This document shows, in pieces, positions 15,876-24,604 of a DNA stretch of 64,000 bases; position 1 is the first letter of the stretch; every line of letters starts with the position of its first letter. The DNA comes from Limnobacter olei (GTDB taxonomy: Bacteria > Pseudomonadota > Gammaproteobacteria > Burkholderiales > Burkholderiaceae_B), in the NCBI RefSeq assembly GCF_029087225.1, contig NZ_JARFJD010000002.1, positions 1 to 64,000 of the forward strand, read 5' to 3'. Made by a program: the position numbers and the translations under genes. The notes beneath the pieces are model-generated. The model saw only the letters and a program-made list of their open reading frames with translations. It ran no database searches and was not told the DNA's origin.

Positions 15876-16694
15876 ATGCTTGTAGTGCCCTCCAGTTTGC
15901 AGTCACTCCCAACTCTGGATTCAACACCGCCCTCAACACGTCTTTCAAGTTTTCCACCAAGCATCGTTCGCTCCGCCAAGATTGCGCACCAAGCGACTCG
16001 GCGCGGAACACTCCTCAACATGCGAACCGATCAGGCAGAACTGATTCAAAAAACAGCAAACTCAATTCGTGAAGGCTATGGCAGCTGGAAAAACAAACTC
16101 TGCACCTATCAACAACCAGTGGCAAACCACTTTGTGTCGGGGTTGGTACGCAACACAATGGACACCGTGCTGTGCAACGCCATTTTGGCGCACACCGATC
16201 AACCCAAAGTTCGGCAAGTGCTCACCCAGCTTTCAAAAACCATGGGCCTGGCCGCTCAAATCTCAGTGCTGGCACCCGGCGTATTTTCTCCCAAAATGGC
16301 GGTAATCATCGGGATTGGCGGGTCAATCAGCCACACGGTCAAGTCGCTGGCTCGCTTGCTGGGTCATGTTTACCTTGCAAAATCCCTTCTGGCCATTTCG
16401 CGTGGCGATCAACTGGCCTTGGTCTCTTTGCTGGCCTCTGTTGCTGGTGCCTATGCGGGTACCGCGCTGGGAAATACACTGTACCAGCCAAAGAAAACCG
16501 AACCCCAAAACTGCAGCGAAGGTAAAGAAGCGGGGAGTTCATTGATTCAATGCTTGAAAACAATTGACCAATCCGCTGGCAAAACAATAGACACTTACCT
16601 TCACTTCAACTTTTTGATCAAACACTTGTTTCCTGCAATCAACCTTGCGTCCGCCCAACCGGCGCTAACAGCTCGAGTAATCAACAATCACTAA
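15876..16694 (+). CDS. Unrecognised protein of about 272 residues
   Basis: I recognise no family. The first 50 residues are Ser/Thr/Pro-rich and polar. The middle carries two short hydrophobic, Gly/Ala-rich stretches (around MAVIIGIGGSISHTV and ALVSLLASVAGAYAGTALG), which could be membrane-inserting or packed helices. The C-terminal third is helical with two cysteines. There is no clear ribosome site; ATG 15876 is used, TTG 15849 or ATG 16020 are possible. It stands alone between the ABC exporter and fadL on the same strand. Function unknown; the coding call itself is reasonably sure from frame length. Confidence 0.6.
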   Translation: MLVVPSSLQSLPTLDSTPPSTRLSSFPPSIVRSAKIAHQATRRGTLLNMRTDQAELIQKTANSIREGYGSWKNKLCTYQQPVANHFVSGLVRNTMDTVLCNAILAHTDQPKVRQVLTQLSKTMGLAAQISVLAPGVFSPKMAVIIGIGGSISHTVKSLARLLGHVYLAKSLLAISRGDQLALVSLLASVAGAYAGTALGNTLYQPKKTEPQNCSEGKEAGSSLIQCLKTIDQSAGKTIDTYLHFNFLIKHLFPAINLASAQPALTARVINNH

Positions 16695-16737
16695 TTTTTA
16701 ATAGATTTTATAGAGAAAAACTCTATATTTTATTAGC

Positions 16738-16745
16738 ACGATCGT
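16738..16745. promoter_or_regulatory. ACGATCGT palindrome upstream of fadL
   Basis: A perfect 8-bp palindrome 66 bp before the FadL ATG, inside an AT-rich promoter-like stretch. TetR-type fatty acid regulators of betaproteobacteria use operators with a similar core, so it could be an operator. The small hairpin ATAGAG-AAAAA-CTCTAT (16710-16726) just upstream may end the preceding gene. Confidence 0.35.
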
Positions 16746-16810
16746 TCGTATTTTTACCTACAATATCCCTCGCAAATTTCCATTCTTACAAACGGACCCA
16801 CGAGGACGAC

Positions 16811-18118
16811 ATGACACACACTCCCTTTCAATTTCGAATCATTCATTGTGCGATTGCAGCCATTGGACTTGGCCTGGGCACAACGGCCCAAGCCGCTGGT
16901 TTTGCCCTGCTTGAACAAAACGCCAGCGGGGCTGGTGTTGCTTATGCAGGCAAAGCTGCCATTGGCGAAGACGCCAGCGCAGCCTGGTTTAACCCAGCCA
17001 GCATGAGCCGCCTGAAAGAACGCCAAGTGGTGCTGGGTGGGCATTACATTGACCTGAACGGCGAGGTGAATAACGAGGGCAGTACTGCTGCACCAGGTCG
17101 CCCCTCGGGCAGCAGCGCAGGCGAGTTTGGCGATGAAGGTTATATTCCCAACTTTCACCTTGTTGTGCCTTTCAATAATCGAATCAACTTCGGTCTGTCT
17201 GTTGCCACACCTTTTGGCTTGAAAACTGATTTCCAGCCCGACTGGTACGGTCGTTTTCAAGGTGTAACATCCGACATCAAATCAGTGAACATCAACCCCT
17301 CTGCCTCGTTCAAGGTAAATGAGCAATGGTCGATGGGCGCAGGTGTTTCGGCACAAAAACTGGACGCCAAACTCAGTTCACAAATCAACTACGCGCCATT
17401 TGGCGGTACTGAAGGACTGACCACCATTGCCGGCGATGGTTGGGGCTACGGGTTCAACGTTGGCGTAATGGGACAGGTCACGGCTGCGACACGCGTGGGT
17501 GTCGCATACCGTTCAGCAATTGAGCAAGATTTGGAAGGCAATGTCACTTTCGACAATCGGCCAGCCGCAGGCCCTGCTGCAACTCTCTTTGCCAACAGTG
17601 AACTCACTTCCAAGATCAGACTGCCTGCCTCGCTGGCCATTTCATCAGTGACTGAGCTGACACCCAAGTGGCAACTGTTGACCGATGCAACCTGGACCGA
17701 ATGGAGCACCATTCAAAAGCTGGACTTTCAACGACAAAACGCGCCTGCGGGTGCAGCCCCATTGAGCGTTCAAGATTACGAATGGAAGAACAGCTGGCGC
17801 TTTGCAGTGGGTGGTATTTACAAATACAGCGACACCATCAACTTGAAGGCCGGTGTGGCTTACGACATCACGCCAGTGCCCGATGAACGCCGCAAGGTTC
17901 GCTTGCCCGATGAGGACCGCATCACCTTTGCTGTGGGTTCACAGTACAAGTTCGACAAAGCCACCACCTTTGATGTGGCATTCCAATATGTGATGCCCGA
18001 CAAGGCGAAAATTGACAGCACCGAAGGCAACCCAGCTGCTGGCCAACAAACCCGTGTGTTGGGTACCGCGGAAGGCGATGCATTCATTCTTTCTGGTCAG
18101 GTGTCGTACAAGTTCTAA
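16811..18118 (+). CDS. fadL: FadL/TodX-family outer-membrane channel
   Basis: A 435-residue protein with a signal peptide ending TAQAAG and the FadL hallmark segment GFALLEQNASGAGVAYAGKA followed by DASAAWFNPASM. The remainder is beta-barrel-like and ends in SYKF. FadL channels take up long-chain fatty acids or hydrophobic alcohols and aromatics by lateral diffusion. Its position between the PQQ exporter and the alcohol dehydrogenase suggests uptake of hydrophobic alcohols, but no sigma-54 element is seen upstream. Confidence 0.9.
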   Translation: MTHTPFQFRIIHCAIAAIGLGLGTTAQAAGFALLEQNASGAGVAYAGKAAIGEDASAAWFNPASMSRLKERQVVLGGHYIDLNGEVNNEGSTAAPGRPSGSSAGEFGDEGYIPNFHLVVPFNNRINFGLSVATPFGLKTDFQPDWYGRFQGVTSDIKSVNINPSASFKVNEQWSMGAGVSAQKLDAKLSSQINYAPFGGTEGLTTIAGDGWGYGFNVGVMGQVTAATRVGVAYRSAIEQDLEGNVTFDNRPAAGPAATLFANSELTSKIRLPASLAISSVTELTPKWQLLTDATWTEWSTIQKLDFQRQNAPAGAAPLSVQDYEWKNSWRFAVGGIYKYSDTINLKAGVAYDITPVPDERRKVRLPDEDRITFAVGSQYKFDKATTFDVAFQYVMPDKAKIDSTEGNPAAGQQTRVLGTAEGDAFILSGQVSYKF

Positions 18119-18130
18119 AAGCTGTAGACG

Positions 18131-18157
18131 AAAAAATGCCCGGCACAAGGCCGGGCA
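18131..18157 (-). terminator. Terminator between fadL and the convergent alcohol dehydrogenase
   Basis: TGCCCGGC-ACAAG-GCCGGGCA is followed on the minus strand by TTTTTT, so it best ends transcripts coming from the dehydrogenase gene about 240 bp away. On the plus strand it lies 13 bp after fadL but lacks a T-run. Confidence 0.75.
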
Positions 18158-18347
18158 GAAAAGACGCATTCGTTTAGGAGACTCTCAAACCGCCACAACT
18201 TTTTCCAGCTCCCAATCAATGCCAGAAAAAGGTCCCAAGGAGCAATTCGATCAAACCGTTTGCGTCAATAAGTTCCCTGCGGAGCAGGCAGAAAACTTGG
18301 GGGTGAAAATGACAACACTTCTAAAACGCTCTACTACTTCACTACTC

Positions 18348-18377
18348 ACCAAACCACCCCGCATGGGGCAGTTTGGT
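18348..18377 (-). other. Stem-loop just after the PQQ dehydrogenase stop codon
   Basis: ACCAAAC-CA-CCCC, loop GCAT, then GGGG-CA-GTTTGGT, an almost fully paired 13-bp stem without a T-run. It sits 17 bp past the stop codon and may protect the 3' end of an abundant mRNA. Confidence 0.5.
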
Positions 18378-18393
18378 GTACTTCACAAACTGA

Positions 18394-20139
18394 TTACTTC
18401 ATCAGCTTGAATACCCACACGGAACCACCTTGTTCAAGGTAATTCACCTTGCTGGCTACGTCTCCGCCCCACAAGGGAACAGCACCGCCCCAACCAGACA
18501 CAACAGCCACGTACTGCTGACCGTCTTTGCCTTTCCAGGTCACGGGAGGAGCAACCACGCCGGAACCTGTCTGGAATTTCCAGACTTCTTTACCGGTTTT
18601 GGCATCAGCCGCCTTCAGGAAACCTTCTGGAGTGCCCCAGAACACCAGGTTGCCGCCGGTCGTCAGAACACCACCCCACAGAGGCGCGTTGTTGGTGATT
18701 TCCCACTCAATCTTGCCGGTCTTGGGGTTCATCGCACGCAGGGCGCCGATGTAGTCAAAGCCAGGCAATGTCTTGATGGTGAAGCCAGCACCCAGGTAAG
18801 CTGCACCTTTCTTGTAGGTGATTGGCTCGTTCCAGATCTCCATGCCCCACTCGTTGGCAGGAACATAGAACAGACCTGTGTCAGGGCTGTAAGCCATTGG
18901 CTGCTGGTTCTTGCCACCCAGGAAGGATGGAGCAGAGAACACTGTCTCGCCTTTCTTGCCGTCCATCTTGGTGGGGTCACCAGGGCGGTTGGCTGGATCG
19001 AAAATCGGACGACCTGTCTTCATGTCGATGCCCTTGGCCCATGTGATTTTCTTCACGAATGGGAAGGCGTTTTCCAGTTTGCCGGTTGTGGCGTCGTTCA
19101 CGTACATGAAACCGTTGCGGTCGGCTTTGGCGCCTACACGCTTGCCATTCATGTCAAAGGTCACAAACTCGTTCACACCGTCGTAATCCCAACCGTCGTT
19201 GGGTGTTGACTGATAGTGCCACTTGATCTGGCCGGTTTTTACATCGATCGCAACTGTGGAAGTGGAGTACAGGTTGTCGCCGGGGCGCAGGTGGCTGTTC
19301 CAGGGTGCTGGGTTACCAGTACCGAAGTAGGCCAGGCCTGTCTTGCTGTCGTAGGTACCGCCCAGCCATGTAGCTGCGCCACCGGTTTTCCACATGTCGC
19401 CTTTCCAGGTGGCATTGGTGGTACCGGAAATACCGTTTTCCTTCTTGTTGCCGTCTTTGTCGAAGGTGTAACCCATGTGGCCTTCAACGGTTGGACGCAT
19501 CCAAACCATTTCACCAGTCTTGGCGTTGCGTGCTTCAACACGACCTACCACACCAAATTCACCGCCCGATACACCGGTCAGCACCAAACCATTGGCGATG
19601 ATGGGTGCAGCGGTGTTGGAATAACCCGCGGCGTAATCGTCAATCTTGTCTTTCCAAACCACCTTGCCGGTGTTCTGGTCCAAGGCGATCAACTGGGCAT
19701 CCAGTGTCGAGAAAATCACCAGGTTGTCATACAGGGCGGCGCCACGGTTCACCACGTCGCAGCAAGGCATAATGCCTTCTGGCAGGCGGTGCTCGTACTT
19801 CCACAGTTTTTCACCTGTGGCGGCGTCCAGTGCGTAAATGCGTGAATAGGAACCTGTCACGAACATTTTGCCGTTGTGAATCACAGGCTGGCTTTCCTGA
19901 CCACGCTGCTTTTCACCACCGAACGAGAATGACCAGGCTGGAACCAGCTTGCCAACGTTCGATACGTTAATGTCTTTCAATGGGCTGTAACGCTGACCCT
20001 CTGTACCCATGCCCCAGGAGAGAATATCGCCTGTGGATTTGGCATCGTTTTGAATCATTGCGTCTGTCACAGCGGCCGAGGCCACTGCTGGAATCGCCAG
20101 TGCGGTTGCTACCATCGCGCTAAGCAGAGTTTTGCGCAT
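18394..20139 (-). CDS. PQQ-dependent alcohol dehydrogenase with lanthanide-type Asp-Tyr-Asp motif
   Basis: A 581-residue periplasmic quinoprotein with signal peptide (ending AVASAA), eight-bladed propeller tryptophan repeats and the adjacent cysteines PCCD (126-127) that stack on PQQ. Metal ligands are visible: Glu194 in GGEFGVVGR, Asn276 in GTGNPAPW and Asp318 in GWDYDGVNE. Asp320, two residues after the catalytic Asp, is the extra acid that marks XoxF/PedH enzymes using lanthanides; calcium enzymes have Ala, Ser or Thr there. It should oxidise primary alcohols to aldehydes and pass electrons to cytochrome c-550. A sigma-54 promoter lies at 20222-20237. Confidence 0.93.
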   Translation of the reverse strand: MRKTLLSAMVATALAIPAVASAAVTDAMIQNDAKSTGDILSWGMGTEGQRYSPLKDINVSNVGKLVPAWSFSFGGEKQRGQESQPVIHNGKMFVTGSYSRIYALDAATGEKLWKYEHRLPEGIMPCCDVVNRGAALYDNLVIFSTLDAQLIALDQNTGKVVWKDKIDDYAAGYSNTAAPIIANGLVLTGVSGGEFGVVGRVEARNAKTGEMVWMRPTVEGHMGYTFDKDGNKKENGISGTTNATWKGDMWKTGGAATWLGGTYDSKTGLAYFGTGNPAPWNSHLRPGDNLYSTSTVAIDVKTGQIKWHYQSTPNDGWDYDGVNEFVTFDMNGKRVGAKADRNGFMYVNDATTGKLENAFPFVKKITWAKGIDMKTGRPIFDPANRPGDPTKMDGKKGETVFSAPSFLGGKNQQPMAYSPDTGLFYVPANEWGMEIWNEPITYKKGAAYLGAGFTIKTLPGFDYIGALRAMNPKTGKIEWEITNNAPLWGGVLTTGGNLVFWGTPEGFLKAADAKTGKEVWKFQTGSGVVAPPVTWKGKDGQQYVAVVSGWGGAVPLWGGDVASKVNYLEQGGSVWVFKLMK

Positions 20140-20221
20140 TATTTGTTTCTCCTCTCATCATCCGTTACTTTGAGGTTCTCGCCCTTCGTTTGCAGAGTCA
20201 GGGCTACCCACGAAAACTTAG

Positions 20222-20237
20222 CGCAAGCTTCATGCCA
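20222..20237 (-). promoter_or_regulatory. Sigma-54 (-24/-12) promoter of the PQQ alcohol dehydrogenase
   Basis: The minus strand reads TGGCATGAAGCTTGCG with exact GG-N10-GC spacing. The start is expected near 20211, 72 bases before the ATG. Confidence 0.83.
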
Positions 20238-20289
20238 AGTAGAAGATTTCATCTAAATAATTTTTTTATTCAATAAAATCAGTGATTTA

Positions 20290-20317
20290 TGAAATCACCC
20301 TCATTAGAGTGATTTCA
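20290..20317. promoter_or_regulatory. 9-bp inverted repeat TGAAATCAC-N10-GTGATTTCA
   Basis: Both arms are perfect. The dyad lies about 55 bp upstream of the -24 element of the alcohol dehydrogenase promoter. It differs from the TGTTTCA dyads and from the TGTCA box, so it may be the site of another regulator. Confidence 0.55.
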
Positions 20318-20341
20318 TTGATCGCGATAAGCAAAAAAAGA

Positions 20342-20356
20342 GACAGTTTTGTGACA
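20342..20356 (-). promoter_or_regulatory. Conserved TGTCACAAAACTGTC box, copy B
   Basis: On the minus strand, the direction of the dehydrogenase gene, it reads TGTCACAAAACTGTC, identical to copy A at 9199 over 15 bases. It lies about 105 bp upstream of the -24 element. A weaker inverted copy (CACACAAACTGTC) follows at about 20383-20395. Confidence 0.6.
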
Positions 20357-20439
20357 TTGCAACAGCTCACCTGTTCAGCAACACACAAACTGTCCCTTTT
20401 TGACACACTTGGTACAGCGTTTACCCTTATTCTCTCCGC

Positions 20440-21426
20440 TCAGAAACCGCCCATGGCCTGCTTTTCATACAGGGGATACAAATTGGTCACATTGCGGTAA
20501 AACTCAGCCGGGTAGGCTGCAAAGTTTCGAAATCGCTCGGGGGCACCTTTCTTCATCACATCATTCATTTCCTCGCCCATATTGGCCGCATCGGTCAGTC
20601 GTTTGTCCAGCCAACTTAAGTAATCCAGAGTTTGGTCAATCGCCTCAGTTCCCCAACTCAAGGGGCCGTGACTAGGCACCACCACCTTGGGCTTCATGGC
20701 TTGCAGTTTTTTCAGGCTTTCAATCCAAGGCTTCAACTTGGCATGGGGCGTGGTCACAATTCGCTTGTAAAACACCAGGCCACCGGCCCACATCACTTTG
20801 CTTTCCGGGTCAAACAACACCAGGTCTGAATCGGTGTGACCTTTCAATTCAAGGGTTTGAATTGTCTTATCGCCGAGTTTATTGAAGTTACCCGGCAATA
20901 TGGTTTGCACGGGAAATACGCTTTCAGTGCCTTTCATCCAGTCGCCACACAAACGGTACAAGTTGGTTTCATACAAAGCCGCTTCCGCTTTGATGCCTTG
21001 TAGGGTCAACTTCGTGGCGGCAAGCGCCTCTTTCGGATAAGCCTGATTGCCCAAAAAATAATCCGGGTGAAGGTTCAGTGCCACCACCTGCTTCACTGGT
21101 TTGTTCTTGCTGAGTGAATCGATCAAGGCCCGTTGTTGCTCGCCATAAATACGCGAGGTTCCGGTGTTGATGACGTACACCCCCGAGTCGTCCACGTAAA
21201 AACCAGTGTTGATGATGTTGCAGCCATTGGCCTGAGAAAAGTCATCGTTCGCACCCGCAATCACATACCAGCCACCCGCCAGTTTGGTGGCTTTCAAACC
21301 ATAATCAAGGGTGGCTTTGTCAGGTGTTGGTTTGGCAACGTTGGGCAGCTCAGCCAGCGCAGGGGCAACAAGAACAATGAACGTGGATGCGGCAAATATT
21401 GCGCGCACAGCTTTGCACAAATTCAT
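20440..21426 (-). CDS. Quinoprotein relay system zinc metallohydrolase 2-like protein with degenerate metal site
   Basis: A 328-residue exported metallo-beta-lactamase-fold protein (signal ending APALAE). It resembles the SoxH-related hydrolases found beside PQQ dehydrogenases and SoxYZ-like carriers. The usual HxHxDH motif reads N118-L-H-P-D-Y123; only H120 and D122 remain. H197 (KGHTDSD) and H253 (PSHGP) are kept, but the bridging Asp position reads Gly216 (WAGGL). It may thus bind fewer metals or have a non-hydrolytic role. It is coupled by an ATGA overlap to the SoxYZ-like gene. Confidence 0.8.
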   Translation of the reverse strand: MNLCKAVRAIFAASTFIVLVAPALAELPNVAKPTPDKATLDYGLKATKLAGGWYVIAGANDDFSQANGCNIINTGFYVDDSGVYVINTGTSRIYGEQQRALIDSLSKNKPVKQVVALNLHPDYFLGNQAYPKEALAATKLTLQGIKAEAALYETNLYRLCGDWMKGTESVFPVQTILPGNFNKLGDKTIQTLELKGHTDSDLVLFDPESKVMWAGGLVFYKRIVTTPHAKLKPWIESLKKLQAMKPKVVVPSHGPLSWGTEAIDQTLDYLSWLDKRLTDAANMGEEMNDVMKKGAPERFRNFAAYPAEFYRNVTNLYPLYEKQAMGGF

Positions 21427-22274
21427 TGGGTAACCTTTGCATCAATTCGGTTGCCGTTGTTGTCGCGCCCTACCAGGCTGATTGGGCCCACCGGTTTCTT
21501 GTCAAAATCAAACGAAAACAAAGGGTTCTCCGACACAGGCTCAAAAGGGTAAAGCTTGGCCAGCACTTGTTTGTTCTTGTCTTGCAAAATCATTTCTTCA
21601 ATGTAAAAAGCGGGCACGCCAGCCACCAAGCCCGTGTCCATGGGGTGCGACACCTGCACGCGCAAGCGTGCATCATCCCGCAACTGGTTGGCATCAAACA
21701 TCTTGCCAGCCACCTTGTTCAGGGTTTGTGGCCAGCTGCCATCGGCCCGTGTTGCGCCGGGCACAGTGCAACCACCGCCAGACGCTTCAATAAAAGCATA
21801 GCCCACATGCCACACGTTCTCCTCGGTCAGTGCAGCCACCCGGATCGGGCTGGCTTGCTCCAGCTTGAAGCGAAAATTCAGGGCAGGCTTGGCCTTCTCG
21901 GGAATGAACTCCAACACTTTTCGAATCGGGTTTCTGTCCACCAGCACCACGATTTTTTTCACCTTACCGAGTGCGGAAGCATCGAATGAGACTGGCACAT
22001 TCATGGCATCTTCGGCGAACAAGGGCACCGTGACCTTGATGCGAGAATCAAACACGGTTTTTGCATCAGCATCGAAGAACTGGCCTTTCATGTCAGGCCA
22101 CTGCATGGAACCCAGCGGGTCTCCACCAGTCAAATCGCCTTTGACTGCCCCAAGCTCTGCGGGTGCTGAAAGAACCGGGCTGGCGAAGAAATTGCTCACC
22201 AGCAAGAACCCGCTCAAGAAAACCCCTAGGGGAGTCATTTTATTAATCGATTGATTTGTACTGCTGAACATCAT
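21423..22274 (-). CDS. Quinoprotein dehydrogenase-associated SoxYZ-like carrier
   Basis: A 283-residue exported protein (hydrophobic signal MTPLGVFLSGFLLVSNFFAS). The N-terminal half looks SoxY-like, with the GGGCTVPG segment supplying the single swinging-arm-like cysteine. The C-terminal half is SoxZ-like with SHPMDTGL and LFSFDFD. Fused SoxYZ carriers with a partner hydrolase are known as a relay system near PQQ dehydrogenases; the chemistry they carry is unresolved. Start ATG 22274 has AGGAG 10 bases upstream. A sigma-54-like promoter lies at 22315-22330. Confidence 0.85.
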   Translation of the reverse strand: MMFSSTNQSINKMTPLGVFLSGFLLVSNFFASPVLSAPAELGAVKGDLTGGDPLGSMQWPDMKGQFFDADAKTVFDSRIKVTVPLFAEDAMNVPVSFDASALGKVKKIVVLVDRNPIRKVLEFIPEKAKPALNFRFKLEQASPIRVAALTEENVWHVGYAFIEASGGGCTVPGATRADGSWPQTLNKVAGKMFDANQLRDDARLRVQVSHPMDTGLVAGVPAFYIEEMILQDKNKQVLAKLYPFEPVSENPLFSFDFDKKPVGPISLVGRDNNGNRIDAKVTQ

Positions 22275-22314
22275 GATTACTTGTCTCCTGCATTTTGTAA
22301 TCTGTCAGAATGCA

Positions 22315-22330
22315 AGCAATCGACATGCCT
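22315..22330 (-). promoter_or_regulatory. Sigma-54 (-24/-12) promoter of the SoxYZ-like operon
   Basis: The minus strand reads AGGCATGTCGATTGCT, one mismatch to TGGCA-N7-TTGCT, with exact spacing. Transcription would start near 22305, about 30 bases before the ATG. Any enhancer would have to lie inside the divergent regulator gene. Confidence 0.7.
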
Positions 22331-22340
22331 GTATCCGCAA

Positions 22341-23417
22341 ATGCTCAACCTAAAAATATCAGCGCGCTGGAAAAAAGACGACGGTCAGTTTGTTGAACTG
22401 GACCAGCGCATGTTGAACACCCTTAAAACCATTGACTCGGAAGGCTCCATTTCGCTGGCCTGTAAGGCGCTGGGCATCTCTTACCGTACCCTATGGTCGC
22501 AAATCCAGCAATACAACCAACTGCTGGGCGAGGACCTGGTGGCCACACACGGCAGGGCTGGTGCCTGCCTGACCCGGTTCGGTCACAAGTTGATCTGGAT
22601 GGTGGAACAAGGCCATGTGCGCGTGGCACCCGATTTGGGTACCGTGGGCGAGCAATTGAATGCGGAATGGCTGGATGTTGATCAAAACAAACCCTGGGTC
22701 AGCCTGGCATTGAGCGACGACCTGGTGCTTCAAAACCTGTTTCAAAACACCGCACTGTACAAAAAACTGCAACTGTCGCTACGCTGGTCGGGCAGTATTG
22801 CGGCACTCTCGGCTCTGCACCGTGGTGAAGTGCGCGTGGCTGGTTGCCACTTGCCTGTTGGCCTTGAAGAACACTCCCATGTTCATCACATCATGCGGCG
22901 CTGGCTGCGCGGTTCCAACCTCAGTGTGATTGAACTGTTCGAGCGTGACATCGGCTGGATGAGCCGCCCAGCTTCCGTGCCACCAACACTGGAAGACGTG
23001 GCCCAACGGCGCGCCCTGCTGGTGAACCGCAACTCGGCCTCATCCACCCACCACCAACTTGATGCCTTGATTACCAAGGCCTGCCTGAAGGCAGAAGACT
23101 TGCCGGGATTTTTTCACGAAGAGAACTCCCATTTGGCAGTGGCCTGTACCATTGCAGCAGGACATGGTGATTTGGGCTTGGGCATTCGAGCTGCGGCTGA
23201 CCATTACGGCCTGCAATTCAGGGCAGTGTCCAAAGAGCGTTACTTTTTGGTGTTGCACAACAGCGATTTGCAATACCCGGCAGTGGACATTTTGCTGCCC
23301 TGGTTGCGCAGTGCGGAAGTGCGCGCTTATGTCGAAAGTATTGCAGGCTACTGCTCATTGAACATTGGAAGAACGCGCGCACTGGAGCTGTTCCTCAACG
23401 AAATTCAGGGCAGCTAA
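22341..23417 (+). CDS. ModE-type HTH regulator with periplasmic-binding-protein-like sensor
   Basis: A 358-residue protein. The N-terminal winged helix (LKTIDSEGSISLACKALGIS, then YRTLWSQIQQYNQLLG) is of the ModE/LysR kind. The remaining 250 residues resemble the type 2 binding-protein domain fused to such HTHs in regulators that sense small anions or metabolites (COG1910-like). I chose ATG 22341 because the longer frame adds 30 residues without family character. It is divergent from the SoxYZ-like operon. It could sense molybdate or tungstate, relevant to the AOR enzyme, or a substrate; the sequence alone cannot tell. Confidence 0.78.
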   Translation: MLNLKISARWKKDDGQFVELDQRMLNTLKTIDSEGSISLACKALGISYRTLWSQIQQYNQLLGEDLVATHGRAGACLTRFGHKLIWMVEQGHVRVAPDLGTVGEQLNAEWLDVDQNKPWVSLALSDDLVLQNLFQNTALYKKLQLSLRWSGSIAALSALHRGEVRVAGCHLPVGLEEHSHVHHIMRRWLRGSNLSVIELFERDIGWMSRPASVPPTLEDVAQRRALLVNRNSASSTHHQLDALITKACLKAEDLPGFFHEENSHLAVACTIAAGHGDLGLGIRAAADHYGLQFRAVSKERYFLVLHNSDLQYPAVDILLPWLRSAEVRAYVESIAGYCSLNIGRTRALELFLNEIQGS

Positions 23418-23455
23418 CCCCCCGTTTGCGTGTGTCAAAACTGTGCAGTGCAACA

Positions 23456-23481
23456 AAATTATGCAACTATTTGCATAATTT
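23456..23481. promoter_or_regulatory. Perfect 10-bp inverted repeat AAATTATGCA-N6-TGCATAATTT
   Basis: It is found in the 187-bp gap between the ModE-type regulator and the AEC transporter. No T-run follows, so it looks more like an operator than a terminator. The ATGCA-N6-TGCAT core suits a dimeric regulator. Confidence 0.55.
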
Positions 23482-23604
23482 ATCAGTCATGATGTTCTAC
23501 GCCCTTGTAACCCGGCCAATCACGCCCGTCCCAAGGGTCATCCACAATTGACCCACAGTTCAGCAATGAAATAATAGCGGCTACCTCAAGACACGCCTGT
23601 CAAC

Positions 23605-24549
23605 ATGAACCAAGCCAATGTGCTCTCAGAAATTCTGGGAGTTACCGCCCCCGTATTTGCCATGGTTTTCATGGGCCTGCTGTTGCGCAAAGTCAATCTC
23701 ATCAACGACTCGTTCATTCAAACCGCGTCAACCCTCACCTACAAAGCCACCATGCCCACGCTGTTCTTCCTGTCCATTTGGCAGGCTGATCTGCAAAGCG
23801 CATTCAATGCCAAATTGGTACTTTTTCTCTGTGCTGCAACTGTGTTGGGTTTTCTGGCCAGCTGGTGGTGGGCCACCCGCTTTGTTCCCTATGGTCAACG
23901 CGGGGTGTTTGTTCAGGGCGCGTTCCGGGGCAATTGTGGTGTGGTCAGTTTCGCGCTGGTGGCCAGTTACTACGGCGACTACGGCCTGTCAGTGGGCGGC
24001 GTGTTGGTTGGCTTTACCATTTTGTTGTTCAACGTGCTGTCGGTGTTGATCCTCTCCGTTTACAGCCCCACCCTGAAATTCAGCCCAGCCGCTGTGGGCA
24101 AGGAACTGCTTAAAAACCCCCTGATTATTGCGGTGGTGCTGGGCATGCTGGCCAGCGCAATCCAGCTTTACATTCCGCAGTGGTTGTTAAAGTCGGGAGA
24201 ATACTTTGCGGGGCTTACTCTCCCACTGGCACTGATCTGTGTAGGTGGAACACTTTCATTGGCCGGGGTCAAGGCCTCGGGCATGTCAGCCACGCAATCA
24301 AGCGCCATTAAAATTGCAATACTGCCTGTGCTGGCCTGCGCTGCTGCATGGGCCATCGGCATTGAAGGACGAGACCTGATCATTCTCTGGATGTTTTTCT
24401 CAAGCCCCACCGCTGCGGCCAGCTTCGCAATGGCCGTGGCCGCGGGCGGCGACGGCAAGTTGGCCGCCAACATCATCGCGCTCACTACGCTGGTGTCTAT
24501 CGTGTCCATGACTATGGGCATTTATGCACTCACCGCGCTGGGTCATTAA
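23605..24549 (+). CDS. AEC-family (auxin efflux carrier-like) transporter
   Basis: A 314-residue membrane protein with about ten hydrophobic segments and the pattern of AEC permeases: MVFMGLLLRKVNLI, TMPTLFFLSIW, the conserved RGNCGVVSFALVASYYG, and AAASFAMAVAAGG near the end. Family members move organic acids or similar anions. It may export or import a carboxylate formed by the oxidation pathway; the substrate is not predictable from sequence. It stands downstream of a palindrome and 56 bp before an MFS gene on the same strand. Confidence 0.85.
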   Translation: MNQANVLSEILGVTAPVFAMVFMGLLLRKVNLINDSFIQTASTLTYKATMPTLFFLSIWQADLQSAFNAKLVLFLCAATVLGFLASWWWATRFVPYGQRGVFVQGAFRGNCGVVSFALVASYYGDYGLSVGGVLVGFTILLFNVLSVLILSVYSPTLKFSPAAVGKELLKNPLIIAVVLGMLASAIQLYIPQWLLKSGEYFAGLTLPLALICVGGTLSLAGVKASGMSATQSSAIKIAILPVLACAAAWAIGIEGRDLIILWMFFSSPTAAASFAMAVAAGGDGKLAANIIALTTLVSIVSMTMGIYALTALGH

Positions 24550-24604
24550 GTTAGCGCGTTAAACTCAAGGTCAAACACAAGAAAACATCAACAGGTCGCA
24601 GTAC

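Noticed and set aside
16710-16726. ATAGAG-AAAAA-CTCTAT as a terminator
   Set aside because: The stem is short and AT-rich, and the following T-run is interrupted. Mentioned only as a possibility.
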